DNA of 64,000 nt, from contig JABVXU010000273.1 in NCBI GenBank assembly GCA_013365365.1, forward strand, positions 1-64,000, given 5' to 3'. Position numbers and translations under genes: made by a program. Each line of letters begins with the position of its first letter. The first letter of the stretch is position 1. Below the pieces are notes generated by a model that searched no databases, was not told the DNA's origin, and was given only the letters and a program-made list of their open reading frames with translations. Origin of the DNA: Cruorifilaria tuberocauda (Eukaryota > Nematoda > Chromadorea > Rhabditida > Onchocercidae). This document shows positions 27,251 through 40,405 of the stretch, piece after piece.

Positions 27251-29250
27251 TACGAAATTAATACTTGAGTCATTCCATAGATTCACCATCCTTCGGTCGC
27301 ATTTCAAGAACTTAATAACTAGACTTATTTGCATCGTTGTACTCAATCCTCTAATGTGTTGTTGCTGCGCATTGGAATTGTGATAATTCACTTTTCTGCT
27401 TTCATATTGATTTTATAAACGTTTTCTAATCACGTCTTGTTTTCGCTCTTCATGTAAGAATGATAACTTATTCGTTGGAAAAGTTATTATTGAAAAATAA
27501 CGAACTTCCTTTCGGTTCCCGACATAAAGCGAAGCAAAGAATGGAGGTGTAAAGGTGTGCACAAATTATCGTAATCCGAATTTCCCGCTTATTTTCAAAT
27601 AAATATGACCCTCTTAACCATTAATGTAACACATCATAATTTCATTCTCATCATGACGAGAGAGCATTATTGGCACACTGTTCGAAAGAACTTGCAATCG
27701 GCAAGGAAGTCAAGTGAAGAAGTAGCTGTCGGAATACGATTTTTATTGATGGAAAATTCAGTAATTGAATATACCGAGATAAAAAGTGCATCGTGTTATT
27801 TTCGATAGTCGGATTATTTGGTTTGGTTGTTAGCGTCCTTGTGAACAAATACAAAATATAGGCCCGAGTGGAAGAAAAGAGTTGATCGTTTGGAACATAA
27901 GTGTGTTATTTGACACTTCTTGATCTATTTAAGTCAAAGTAAGGGTTTCTTTTTTTAATTTGGAATTAGTCGTCATAACAACCCTACGAAAGATGGCCAG
28001 TCGCAGATTTGAAGCTCGATTCTATCAAAATTGCAATCATCAGCTCTTCGGAGGGAAAAAACTTTTCAAATTGAGGTCTTTCATGATTTGGGGTACCGTA
28101 AGTATCTGGAAATCTATTCTGAAAACTTCTCACAGTATATTGTCGATTATTGGAAATTGATCATTTTCCTTAATCTGATGATGCTAAATTCTTTCTGAAC
28201 TTTGCATTAAAAAATAGTGGGAAAGAAGGAAATGACAGATGTTGCGATATTTTGATGCAGGACTTGAATTCGTCGAGAATTCATCAATATTTCATGTGTA
28301 TTACCCAAATTGAAATTTAAAGAACAAATTAGAAGTTTTCCTTTCTAATCGACTATGTCACATACGGTGTTGGTGACTGATATGTGATTGGATGTTTCCC
28401 TACTTGCCACGGAGTATAAACTGATAAGAGACTATCCTTCTTTGTTGATATCGAGTGCATGCTGCGTCATCTGTCCCTTCACAGACGTCCTGATTGCCGT
28501 CCCTGTGCTGTCGAAATTGTTCACACACACTTACACATACACCGAGCATACATACACAGAGGTAGACAGACAAGTTACACGACATGATATAGGGGGTGTC
28601 CCCATTTGTAGAATTGCTCGGGGAGTGTGGTGGAGTGGAGGTGAGTACACGTGAATAAAGGAATGACATGAGTTGTGACCTGTGCGGGACGAGTCTCTGA
28701 AATAGGAAGAAAAGTGACTTTCTGTCCGTGAATTACTATGACACTCACACAATTCGCTATGCCGTGTTTTATTTCTCGGCTTCTGTTCTGCGTGTTTACC
28801 CATTCCTGAAAGTGTTCCTGAAATCAGAGTTATTTGCGAGTCAGTTGACCTGTTGAATGGATAAGGAAATTAGTTTTATAAACTTATTACCGTGTAAATG
28901 ATTCATTGAAAGGAGTGAGAGAAGTGTATCGAAACTTTTAATCAGCTTACTGATTGAACTACTAGCATAGAGTACTTATTTCATTCAGTTCTGTTAATGG
29001 AGAAGTTCTTGCTTTTGTTTTTTTTTCAGTTTTTTCCTTAATTTCCTTTTTTTTCTTAAAATATTTTTATAAACTGTATAATTGCAGAATAGTATCGATG
29101 CAAGCTAGACTACTTTGAGCGGCTTAAACAGTCACTAATATTACTGATTTAATAAACCTGTTTTTGCTTGTAAATCTTTTTCGTTTTAGTTTCTTTTAAA
29201 ATCGTGTGTATTCTTCAGAATTGTTATAGAAATCAAACTTTGAATTTCAG
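27251..29250. other. intergenic, no gene supported
   Basis: No reading frame here has both splice sites and recognisable protein sequence. It holds an AATAAA near 27598, usable as the poly(A) signal of the GTSF1-like gene, and a CA-rich stretch near 28521-28560. It probably contains the promoter of the TESK-like gene. Confidence 0.5.
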
Positions 29251-29258
29251 ATATAACC

Positions 29259-29282
29259 ATGCAAGAATTGAATCACTTCTGA
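29259..29282 (+). other. upstream open reading frame in TESK 5' leader
   Basis: After an acceptor at 29250 (GAATTTCAG) the first ATG opens a 7-codon frame (MQELNHF, stop). It lies 63 nt before the main ATG at 29346. If the leader begins at that acceptor, ribosomes meet this uORF first. Confidence 0.4.
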
Positions 29283-29345
29283 TATTGCCATTGCTCCGCT
29301 AACCCTATACGTATTTATTTGGCTCTAATAGGTTGATCCATAGAA

Positions 29346-32300
29346 ATGACAATGATTATGGATATCAATGGTAGTGATCCGCATCAAACAAGCGCAGTAG
29401 CCAATTTGTAAGTTTCTTCCAAAATTGTAACCGTTCTACTTTTTTTCAAAAATTTAACTCTTTTTTGGGTCAGGATATTGCGTATTGAGTTTTTTCATTG
29501 TTCTATCCAATTTGGATGTTCATTTGAATGTTTTTAATTATTTGTTTTACTGCGCTTTTCCTTTCTTTTATTGTTTAATCCGATTATCCTTTGCACAATA
29601 CATTCATACTCATTTTCTTCCTCAATGATCGATCTTTAGTAACCATTGACTTTAGTAACTATTCATATTTTAGTTCCTCATCGGAAGTGTTATTGCACAG
29701 TTATGAAGTAAGCGCATCGAACAACTCGTGTGAAACCAGTGATGATATCTATGTCGCGGGCACTCAGTAATTTTTTTCCCTATACTTTAGGTGGGATGCA
29801 CCACTATTTTTCACACTTTATTTTCGAATACGTCTTTGTATTGTGAAATATATGGGAATTATAATTCACTTTGTATTATTTCATTTTTCATTTCTAAGAA
29901 ACATTAAATGGAATAATTTCTCCTATCTTGCAGATGTGTTGGAGGAATTTCACAAGCATCATGCAGTTCGATATGTTCCAAAGAATTTGAAGCAAAAAAA
30001 AAAGTGTGATTCAATTTGTTATTGTTGCCGAGCTCATTGATCATCCTGAAGATGAAATTCATCCGGCTTGTGCTTTGAGGAATTCTTTTTTGAGGTTCAT
30101 CCTGATTTTAGGATGCTGGATTACAGTGTAGTCGCAATCTTGCTGACCAGAGTATTTATAACCATTCTCAGTTAGCTCCTGGTCGTACCTCATGTGTATT
30201 CTTGGAAATGGCTCTGAAGCGATTATATGCTCGAGATGATTTCGATGTACTGGAAAGTTTGGGCGAAGGTTTCTTTGGTGATGTGTATAAGGTTCGTGTT
30301 AATATGCCATGAAAAAAATTTGTTGAGTAAGACTCTTGATATAATAAGTGTAGAATTCTATGCAGAATTCTCAAAAGAGTCAAGGATTAATAATAAAAGG
30401 CAAAATTTTTATTTTTCTGAACACTAAAAGATTTTTCTAGGTACAACACCGATTTACCGGAGAGATTATGGTGCTAAAAGTTGGTAAAGAACGGGAACGG
30501 GAAAATCGAGTACGGATTAAGGCAAATGTGTTAAAGGAAGTTGATGTGTTAAATCAGTTGACTTCACATCCCAATTTATTGGCCTTTCGGTAATACGTTT
30601 TTTCTATTGATATCAATTCAAGTATACTGTGATTTGAAAGAAAATTGTTCACCAGAGCTGTTGACTAAGCCTAAAATAGTAGTTATATTCCATCATTAGG
30701 AATGGTATTTTTTAGTGGTGTTTGTGTTGATTTATCAGAGAAGTCATGGAGTTTACATATACTTATGGATTTCTGTGATGCGGGTAGTTTAAGTCGTTTG
30801 ATATGTGACCATCAAAAATATTTTCGATGGAGTTTACGATGCAGTTTAGCTCGTGATATTTCATACGCTATGGATTTTGTACATTCGAAGGGTATTATGC
30901 ATCGCGATCTCACTAGCATGGTTTGTACAATTACTTTCATAATTAATATAAATCTTTTGGATTTCGAAATAAAAAATTAGCCACAGAAGTTTTAAATGTT
31001 TGAATAAGAAAAGATAAATGATGAGTCTTTATTTGTAAAATGGATTTCTTTGTTCACAGAATGTTTTGCTGCAAAAAGTTGCAAATGGCAGTTTAAAAGC
31101 AGTGGTAGCTGATTTTGGCTTATCATGCAGAATCCCAAGGATTGTTGAAAAGCTGACCCAAGTGGGCACCCCATTTTGGATGGCTCCAGAATGCCTTAAA
31201 GAAGAGTTTTATGATGAAAAGGTTCGTTTTATCCTTTCATATAAAAAGAAGAAAGATTCTATGTATTCATTTTCCATTCACAAACATTATTATGTGGATT
31301 TTTAGATGAAAGAGTTCAAAAAATTCTTATTTAGGCAGATGTTTTCTCCTTTGGAATAATATTATGTCAGATGATAGCAAGGATTGATGCCGATCCAGAA
31401 GCGGGACTGTACCGGACTCACAATTTTGGTTTAGATTATGTTCGCTTCACGGCCCATTGTCCTACTGACACCCCTCTAGATATTTTGAATTTAGCATTTC
31501 AGTGCTGTTTGGTAAGATATTAAATCCATGATTTGTTTTGTTAATTACATTATATTCACAATGTCCTTCTGTTCATTTTCTTACATTTACACTAATTCAT
31601 TAATGTGCATTGCAGATGGATCCATCCGCTCGACCCAGTTTTGTATCTGTCTGCGATTTCTTTACAAATTTCCGATTTTTACGGCATAAGAACCGTAGCG
31701 AATCTCCGCCGCGGCTAGTTGAAAATGATGGGCGTTAGTATTTTCAGGAATTTTAGGATACAAATTCATCCACAATGCTTAGTTGGTAGCCTCCTAAATG
31801 TATTGTATTGTTGCATTCAATAGATTTTTTTTATAGGATTAGAGCGCTCTTTGTCGGATGCAACTTTAAAATATTGGAAATCGAAACAGTCAGAGTTGTT
31901 CCCGTATATTTCAACTCGAAAAGATCAAAATAGTGGAAATCAAAAGTAATTTATTCCACTTGCAAAATGAGAGTAATCATACTCTCCATCAAACTTTATG
32001 CATTCTACATTATTTGCAATTTTTTACACTAACTTTCACTGGTTATCACATATTTTACAGCTCATTATTGGATTAATGTTTAGACATACTTTTTCATTAT
32101 TTGTATCATGTATTTATAGTGATTGCAAATTAGTAAATACAGTTCCTCTTTTGGTTCTTCAAGAAGGTATTCCTTATAAAGTTTTAAATCACACAAATAA
32201 GGATGAGGAAATCAGAAATAAGTTGCGAATGGAAGAGCTTGCGAGAAGCGTTGCCGTGGATGAACTTTCTGACGAGGTATTTCTCCGAAAAAATCAAAAA

Positions 32301-34439
32301 AATATGATAACTTGAAAGTAATAAACTTAAGATCTTTATTATCAATTTTTTATTTCATCTTTGATTGGTTTCTTTTCTTGGCTTCTGTTAATCTTTATAC
32401 AATTTTTTAGTTTGAGCTTCATTGAATGTATTTATAAGTTAAGAGTGGAAAGACGCTGTCTTTTTCAGATATCTTTAGACACTGGAAACCCGTTTATTGC
32501 CCATGAAATTTACAAAACGACTCGTAAGTTAGCTTTTCCTGAATCAATTGATCGAAGATGTGTTGTTTCGGATGTGAAGGAATCGGATAATACCATTGTA
32601 AATAAGAACAATTATAACAGCAATTTAACGGATTATAGGTATGTTGACGCTATTATGCACAGTCATATTCACATAGAGAAAAGATTATAAGAGGTTCAGC
32701 AGTTGTTCATTTTTGAATTTATTATTCAAATAAATGGTTAGCTGAAAGTTATTCTACAGTGTCTACACCACTCATATCAATAAACAAGCATCCGGTACAA
32801 AAGAATATGGTCATCAAAGAAGAATCTCAAAGTAAGCTATCGTCTGTTGACATTCAACGATTTCTTAAAGCTTTTTTCCTTTTTCACTTTTGATTAGTGA
32901 TGTAGTTTACTACTAACAGTTGAGTAGAAACACGATTACTAATATCTTTCAAAGCATTGAGAATTTTCAATTATAAATATTCAGAATTATTCGTCGAAGT
33001 GTGTCACTTCCGAGTTCATCAACGAATACTTCGTGGATAAGGCACTGTGCAACATTTGATCCATTATTGCCATCGTCATCGTCAGGGGTCTTAACAACTG
33101 CTGTAGTTGGGCAACGTGGTAAAACTGATCATATAGGTGAACACTGTGTGTTGAAAGGTCAGATGTCGATAGCCTTTAAAAATAAAGATCAGGTAAATTT
33201 GTTCCTGCTAAGTAATACTATTTTTCATGATTTGAGTGTGACACTCGTTTGTTTTCATGCAGGTTATAAGAAGAAATCTAATCTTGTCATTTTGAATACT
33301 TATTGCAATGAAGATTGAAGAACGTTTAACAATTTCTCTTTAGAAATTTACTTCACGTCGGTGTCAGTCAACTTTTTCGAACGAAGTACCGCTTAATCCT
33401 AGTTCGATGAAGGATCGACGAATCAAAGACTTTTCCTTATCAGTAGACGAAGAGATTTTAAATCCTGATATCAATGAACTTACTTTCGAACGTTGGAAAA
33501 GTGACAGTTAGTTTGTACCGAATATATAACTAATAACTTCACCACAAACACACTGAGCTATTTTAAATTTAGGATTAAATAGTTCAGAACTGTGGTTTTC
33601 AGGCAATTTTGCCAACTTTGCGCAGCAAGGCAATGATGTGGTCATACAGCAGCCCTTTTCAATAGGGTTATCTATTAGTAAATATTCTGTAAGACTTTCA
33701 ATGATTTTAAATATTTTACTACTGAGGATCGTCGATAAGTTCATAAATAAAAGGTAAAGTTATTAAAAAATGGACAATGTTTTCGATGCCAACAAAATGA
33801 AAAATTAAGCTTGTTGTGAAATGGACGAGTACATAAATTTGTTTAGAAAGGAACACGTGTAAACGGGACCTCGTTACTTGGAACCAGAACTTTCGATGAT
33901 GAATTCAATAGCGGGACACAACGTGCATTGAAAGTCGACTACAATAAATGTCGCTTTCAAGTATGTTTTGTTTTAATCCCACAATTCAATAAGCAATAGT
34001 ATTCAATAAGCAATAGTCAGTCAATAAGCAATAGTATTCAATAAGCAATAGTCAGTCTTAATTCTGGGCTAATGTTTCGTTGCTACATCCTTATTCCTTA
34101 TATTAAGGTGATTGAAATTTTTTTATTCTATTTTCTATTTATTGTGTTTATCTCTTTCTTTTAAATGAGGAAATTCCCACCAAATAATTTAGAACTATTT
34201 TAATCATTGTTTACTTATTTTATCGCAGTTTCTTTGCCAGTTATGATCTTGTGACAAATCTTCATTATTTTTAGGTGATACGGAACACATTTATGCAGAA
34301 AAGAATAGTGCGCGATGCTGCTATGTTAGATCCTTTCTGTTTAACAGGACTAAAATGTGGTTCGTGTAGTAAACAGCGTATAGCACATAAAAATGATAGG
34401 CATGTTTCCACAGGTGGCGAATATTGTGTTGTTTTGTAA
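29346..34439 (+). CDS. TESK-family (LIMK/TESK) dual-specificity protein kinase
   Basis: Eighteen phase-consistent exons give 829 aa: 29346-29407, 29674-29766, 29934-30003, 30112-30291, 30441-30589, 30716-30920, 31060-31221, 31335-31511, 31616-31733, 31837-31945, 32120-32276, 32469-32638, 32760-32831, 32985-33192, 33344-33506, 33573-33688, 33847-33960, 34275-34439. Kinase elements in order: glycine loop LGEGFFGDVYK, lysine MVLKVGK, helix-C glutamate VLKEVDVL, catalytic loop IMHRDLTSMN, ADFGL, and substrate loop VGTPFWMAPECL. HRDLTS in place of HRDLKP and the YDEKADVFSFGI segment are typical of TESK/LIMK. There are no LIM or PDZ domains, which favours TESK. Known role: phosphorylating cofilin to stabilise actin. 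The C-terminal half is basic and Ser-rich and contains RRSVSLP, a 14-3-3-type motif. Weak donors (GTTCGT, GTTTGT) occur at three kinase exons. All catalytic residues are present. Confidence 0.92.
33984..34057. repeat. short tandem repeat in TESK intron
   Basis: Four adjacent copies of a 17-18 nt unit (core TCAATAAGCAATAGT) lie in the last intron of the TESK-like gene. Copies 1, 2 and 4 begin ATTCA and copy 3 begins CAGTCA, so the array looks like two rounds of duplication. Confidence 0.9.
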
Positions 34440-36020
34440 TTGATGTGATGTTGACATGTTTTAGTGATCGACTATGAAGCATATTTTTGTTGATTTGTAA
34501 TATAAAAGTGAATATAACAGGATAGAAAGAGAACCGGGGATAGAAAAAATTTTGAAAAAGATGAAAAAGACCATGATATGAAATGATGAAGAAATCTTCA
34601 AAATCCTAAAACTCTCTCAGTTCATCACTTAAGCGACGTAATTTTTGGCGTAAATTAACCGATCGGTATTGGTAGTACAATTGTATCATTATGAAGACAG
34701 GAAGAATATTGGTACCAATTACTAGGGATTATGTGTAATAACTTATGTTCAACAGGCCTGTTATCATTTGTTATTATTCACTTCATTATTTATTCTGTTA
34801 ATACCCTATTTATTTTTTGAATGTCTTCGTTAAAACTCCATTATTAACGATGCCTCGAAACATTGCCACTATATTTCTTTATCGCTTTCTTAAATAGCGT
34901 ACCGTCAGCGGAAAAATAACATTATCTAACCATTCATGTATCTCCCTGTGTTATGCAATTACTTATCCCTATCTTTGCTCTGGGGAGGAAATTGAATTGG
35001 AGACTATTTTAATATAGTCATTAAACATCAAGTCGATGCAACTGGATGATGACCAATTTCTTTTCCGGGACACGTTATACGTTAGTTACGATATGTATAA
35101 TTAAGATAGGATAACGCTTTGCTCTCAATTATATTGATACTTCCTTACTAATTGCCTTTCGCTGCACTTACTTAGCCATGCCACTTATAATCGAATCTTC
35201 TGCTTGTTTTACTTTGTAACTATCTTACAAGCTTGTATACTGAGGAGCTAAAAATACAATGATATATGGAGAGATATAAAATCGACTCTCAAAGTTTCCA
35301 TATTTCCAAAGATAAGTCAACATTTGATCACAAAACATGTTGTATCTCATCTTTGTCGTCGCATAGATCGAATAAATTCCGCTGCAAAGATTATATGTGG
35401 TCTGATATACAAATAAATCTTCAGAGATTTATTAATAGTCTTTACAAAAGCAGTATTACGCATTTAAAATTTGCAATTGAGGATGCTAGTATTCATGCTA
35501 ATGTAGAGAATAATTAGGAATCAAAATAATGTACATTTGAAAAAATAGCTAATTTCTGATTGGAATATATTAAAAAAATCACAATAAACTAACTGTGTTG
35601 AACAGTGTTGAACAAAAGGACCAATTTCGATTAAAAAAAAAGTATGCACAAAAAGGCTTGTTCTACCGCGTCTCATATGCAAGTTTTTTCCTGCGATATT
35701 CTTATGGTGGCCCACTCTGATGACAGTCATACACGGTATGAACATTCTTCATATAGAGCACCAACGTCAGGTTTAAAACTTTCCTCGTCAAATTCGCTCA
35801 CTTGGCTCCCTAACATTGTACTTCGAAAAGAATATCTTTGAAACTACAAGATTTATTGAAGCAGTAATGAATATCCTTGAAGCTACATATTTTGCAAATT
35901 CAGATTTAGTGAGAGGCTAAAATTTTAATTAAGAACTGAATATGTTAAGTCAATCTCAGCAATTTTACTACTGTTTTCTGTTTAATTTGCTTTTTGCACA
36001 GACTCGCTAAAGATATGGCT
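34440..36020. other. intergenic between convergent TESK and NYN genes
   Basis: The two flanking genes point toward each other here. Reading frames at 35266-35517 and 35644-35841 have no family signature or convincing splice sites. Nothing else is supported. Confidence 0.5.
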
Positions 36021-37618
36021 TTAATCAGGAAGTCCCAGTTCATGGCGAAAAAGTGGGATAATATCAGCATCAGATGGACCACATGGAAATTGATCATCCA
36101 GCATTGAAACTAGCTTACTCAACAATCCAAATTGTGTCTGAAGCGTCAATTGTTCGTTAATCAATAACTCGTACTGGGGAATACTGACTTCTCGCTTTTC
36201 AACTTCTAATATCTTCTGCCAGCGAACAACGTCTAAGGAAATAATCAATTTGTGGTTGTATGGTCGAAAAAGTGGTATGATGAGCGGTAATTTGTTATTA
36301 TCGAACAGCATTCCGGGTATCATCGTGTTATTTACCAAATTATATGAGCTGTTTGTTCCACTGGCAAATGTTGTGTTCTCTTCCGGATGACCATTCGGAT
36401 TCGGGCTGGTAACTAAAATTCCATTACAGTCGGCAGTGTAGCGCTTTATTTGATTAGCGAAAGTTTCATTCGACAGGAATTTAATTAGTTTCAAACGTAC
36501 AAGCTCACGAAATTGCTCCATATTACTAACCAGCGAACACTGATTATGGCATGATCTATCCAACCCTTCGTCAAAAAAGATTGGCAAGAAAGCGGTGGCT
36601 TTATGTCCGCGAGCAATAAAATAAAATAAGAGCTTCACTAATGCTTGTATTGGATACGGTTTCATAGTTCTGAATCCATAACGTATCTTTTTGACTGATT
36701 CCACTTGTCGAGTATAACTTCCAAGACAATTTATATGATCATTCAGTTCGTACTCCCGGTTGTAGCTTACGCCAATCAATGGCCCATCAATAACAACCTG
36801 CCAATTGTTCACATTCAAATTCTTACGATTTTATAGTCAATTCTCAGCAAATATCATCAAACCAATATGCAACTAACCGGTCGTAACAACGTTCCCGCCG
36901 TACGTTCGACTAACGACCGCCTGACATTTTCAAACGATATAATTTTTGATAGCTTCACATCGTACACAGCATATCTACTATTAACATTATTGTCTTTACC
37001 AGCATGCATTTCCATTGAAATCTTTCAAACCTGTAATGACTGTCAAAATTGGCATCCGAAAGTTTCCAAAAACTTCACTGCAATAAACTTTATCGAAAAG
37101 TTAAAAACCGCTACTCTTTTCCTTCGAATACAGGTAATATCACGATGAACAACCTTTTGATTGTCAAGCAGGAACTTGAAGCATAAGACAAAAGATGACC
37201 GTAATAAAATTGATCAACAAAATGGATAACACATGAAGAATATTTATCAAACTATACACAGGAAATCATGTAATAAGTAATAAGAAACAAAAACAACGAA
37301 GTGCACTGTTAGCAATGAAAGTTATTTCTCTTCTTAGGAATGATGATAGAGTTTATTGTCTCTCTGAGATATCTCTCTGAAATTTTCAAAAAATAAAAAT
37401 ATAACTGATCCATGATATAAAGGAAATATTTCAATTTTACCTTTTTTCCAGTAAAATATTTACTGTTTACAAGAAAAGGCACGAAAATACAAATCAGAGA
37501 AGTAGAATATAATTCAATAACCATTTACTATGAATGCAAAATTTACCACTCACCAAATTGATGGGTCTTCATGAGACATTCGAAGAGCCACTGGATTTTC
37601 TACCGATACTTTTGCCAT
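36021..37618 (-). CDS. NYN/PIN-like (Zc3h12a-type) RNase-fold protein
   Basis: Proposed exons 37554-37618, 37000-37077, 36878-36977 and 36021-36821 give 347 aa in frame. The start is MAKVSVENPVALRMSHED. The last exon carries a Zc3h12a-like NYN fold: strand one NWQVVIDGPLIGVSY, a helix before a strand in VKLLFYFIARGHKATAFLPI, then MEQFRELVRLKLIKFL and CNGILVTS. Human Regnase-1, KHNYN, N4BP1 and the nematode NYN proteins share this layout. The first catalytic aspartate (VVIDG) is kept, but the usual DD pair and later D seem replaced (SNETF, SPNPNG), so activity is doubtful. There is no CCCH finger. The start lies 57 nt after the stop of the ZHP gene. The join of exons 2 and 3 requires a 22-nt intron (36978-36999), and the acceptor at 36822 is weak; both need transcript evidence. 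Confidence 0.78.
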
Positions 37619-37675
37619 ATCAAAAACCTTAACATCTTAATTTTTCTACACATCATTTATATACGCTGAACTTCA

Positions 37676-39614
37676 TCATGAAAACTATAAAATTTTCGGA
37701 AATGAAATGAAAAAATGACATTTGTATTAGAAAAAGATATACAAATAAACGAAATAAACTCACCACTGACTCATTAAGAGAGCAAGTCGAATTTTCAATA
37801 ATTAATGATTCTGTATCAGATTTCGATATACTGTCTGCAAAGAACGATTGCTGTTGAGAATAACAATTCGTATTATACTATTCAAATAGTTTTTCGAAGT
37901 ATGAAGCATAGATAAGTAACAGAAATTATAATCTTAATAAAAATAAATTCATATAGAATATAAAATTAGTTATTTCACAGCGCTGAGCTTTTCAGATAAC
38001 ATTTTTTTTCTCTCTAAAAAATATACAGTAACACGAACCGGAAGTAAATGATGTTTTTGGCGTTTCGACATTTTGTATTGAATGAAAATTTCCGGCTGAA
38101 GTAGTTGACCGCAATGAAGGAGTGCTCATTTCGCTAAAAATGAAACTATTTTTAGAAACTGCTGAATGTTATTCACTATGACTCGAGATCGATAACAAGC
38201 AGAAGGAACGAAAACATGATTCTTCAATTTATGACAACTAACTTCACAACAAATGAAGCCATCTTGCGTTTCAAAGTTTTTTCTGAGATAGCCCATGAAA
38301 TTCTCTTTTTCAACTGACTCAGAGACTACTCACTATGCTTTCAACTCCAAAATTTCACTTACAACTTATTTGAAATCTTCAAAGCTATGCATCACTGTGA
38401 AATCATTTATGTAAAAGATCTTATTGGATTTCAGAGTAAGAAATCAAATACGACAAGATGACAAATAGGCAGTGACTTACTCAACTGATATATTATCATG
38501 CTGTTGAAGTCCAACTTTATTCATCAACTCCCTGCAAATTTTAGAAATATAAAAATAGAATGAAAACATTCCTCTCTTCCTTTTGAATTAAAAATTTTTG
38601 GAAACATACCTCTCCAAGACCGTCTTCTTATGCAGAATTTCGCAACAAAAGCGACGAAGTTTTTCGTAATTAATCCGCTGCAATTTGAAAAAATAATGGA
38701 ACAATTCAAAAGGAAATCCACTTAGCTAATTAGAGGACTATCCATACAGTCCGTTATATGATACGTATGAAGCAATATTTGAAGAATTCGAAAGCTGCTT
38801 AAAAAAAGCATGGATTTCAGAAAGTTCTACTAAAGATAACAAATAATACTTCCAAATAATACTCAAACTCTCTTTCAGTAACTCAATCTACTCGCTGAAT
38901 CTACTCTTTCTATCTTAAATTCAGGCTATCCAAGATGGGCTGTATTCATTTGGATTATACTAATAGAGATAATGAGCTAACCATAACATTGAAACGTTTC
39001 ATCAAACATGCAGCATGCATTGTTTGAAATCTGATTACTTGCATGATTTCAACAATTGATTCAGCCAATATTTCTCTGGGACATCGGAAATATGTCTGAA
39101 TCTGAAAAAGATTTATTATCTGAGATATGAACCACAAAATGACGATATTAACAGCAAACATCATGGAGTTAGGTGTTTGAGCAACAAAAGGTGAACCATT
39201 TGAGGCATTTCATGATTAATCCTGCAAATTGTAATCTTCTTCTTACAATAAAGACATATACGCGCCACATCTGCAATATATCTCATCAAATAGATGGATC
39301 ACAACATCTATTACGGTGAAATCAATTCCTTTTAGCAAAACAACATTTCGGAATGTGTTCACATACATGAGCACGAAATGTTGATCAAAAACAGATACCT
39401 ACAGATAAGTAATGACAGAATTTACAGAATAAACATAATATCACAAAGACTAACTTCGGGAAGATGCAATACCAATTAAACATTTGCCACAAAATATGTG
39501 ACCGCATTTTGCTAAATAAAATGCTATGCGTGGACGCGAAGTTGATGCGGAACGGCAACATAAGTTACACATAATCCAACTTTGTCCTGGTATAATATCG
39601 TCCTGGTTCGACAT
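37676..39614 (-). CDS. zhp: ZHP/Zip3/RNF212-family meiotic RING protein
   Basis: Exons 39455-39614, 39197-39270, 39039-39101, 38610-38677, 38481-38531, 38039-38133, 37764-37834 and 37676-37684 give 196 aa in frame. An acceptor (AACAAATCAG) sits 3 nt before the ATG, typical of trans-splicing. The N-terminal RING reads WIMCNLCCRS, then LAKCGHIFCGKCL, then ARICLYCKKKITICRI, spread over exons 1-2. It is followed by YFRCPREILAESIVEIMQ and a short helical region with NYEKLRRFCCEILHKKT, then a Ser/Thr-rich tail (STPSLRSTTSAGNF). This order matches C. elegans ZHP-3 and yeast Zip3, E3 ligases at synaptonemal complexes that control meiotic crossovers. The exon 3 end is chosen at GTAATC; reading further is possible. 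The last exon has only three codons, so the C-terminus is less certain. Which ZHP paralogue this is cannot be told here. Confidence 0.82.
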
Positions 39615-40405
39615 TTCCTGATTTGTTAAAACAATTATAAGTACCCCATTGAATTGATCTTTGAGCTCAAAACCATCACTCAGATCATAAAACACACAGT
39701 CCAGTTTTATATAAATATCGCCGCCATTTGACGCAACTTATCAAATGCTACCATCAAATACTGGAGGATAAATGAAGCAACCAATGGTGATTAATTTTCA
39801 TGAGAAACATATGACGATTGCGATGAAATAGTAGTTGAGCACACGACGTAACAGTAGTGACATCTAAATCTAAGATATATAATATTTCTTTTTTTTTATT
39901 CCAAATATTTAAAAAACAAAAGCAAAAAGATAGAATGTGTCTGTCCCTATGTAGAAATACACTGGATAAGCATATCTCAGTCAGTGTACTTGTTTATATG
40001 CAAAACGCGGTCAACATTTGCTATAAGAAAACTAAGGGTAATAAATACTTCATATAAAATTAGCTAATACTTAAAACATGTATATAGACATATGTATGTC
40101 ATAAATTCTCACAATTTTTTTCTCGGAGATGAGTCATTTGGATTATATGAAATATCTTAGCATTAAAGAAATATTTCCAAAATTCTAAAGATATCATTAA
40201 CTTTTATGCGATTTGAATTCAAATAATATGATTCTTCTTTAGTATGCTTCTATAAATTTATGCTTTTCTTCATAAAACAATAAAATGGCAGATGAAGAAA
40301 TTGAAATCATATGCAATACTCCACTAAATGAATTTCAAACTTCCAGAAGCTATAAAGATAGCAACAATACAATCAAAGCTATTAATGTATTATGATTGTA
40401 AAATA
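39615..40405. other. spacer between NAGK and ZHP genes
   Basis: About 790 bp on the transcribed side of two minus-strand genes. It is AT-rich, with no exon signature. It should hold the NAGK 3' UTR and the ZHP promoter or outron. Confidence 0.5.

Noticed and set aside
28388..28803. Overlapping frames on both strands near a CA-rich stretch
   Set aside because: Low-complexity driven, without splice sites or family similarity.
36867..37148. 93-codon plus-strand frame with a signal-like hydrophobic run and a GTAATA donor
   Set aside because: The opposite strand carries the NYN gene exons, which join in phase to a recognised domain; this frame has no relatives I know.
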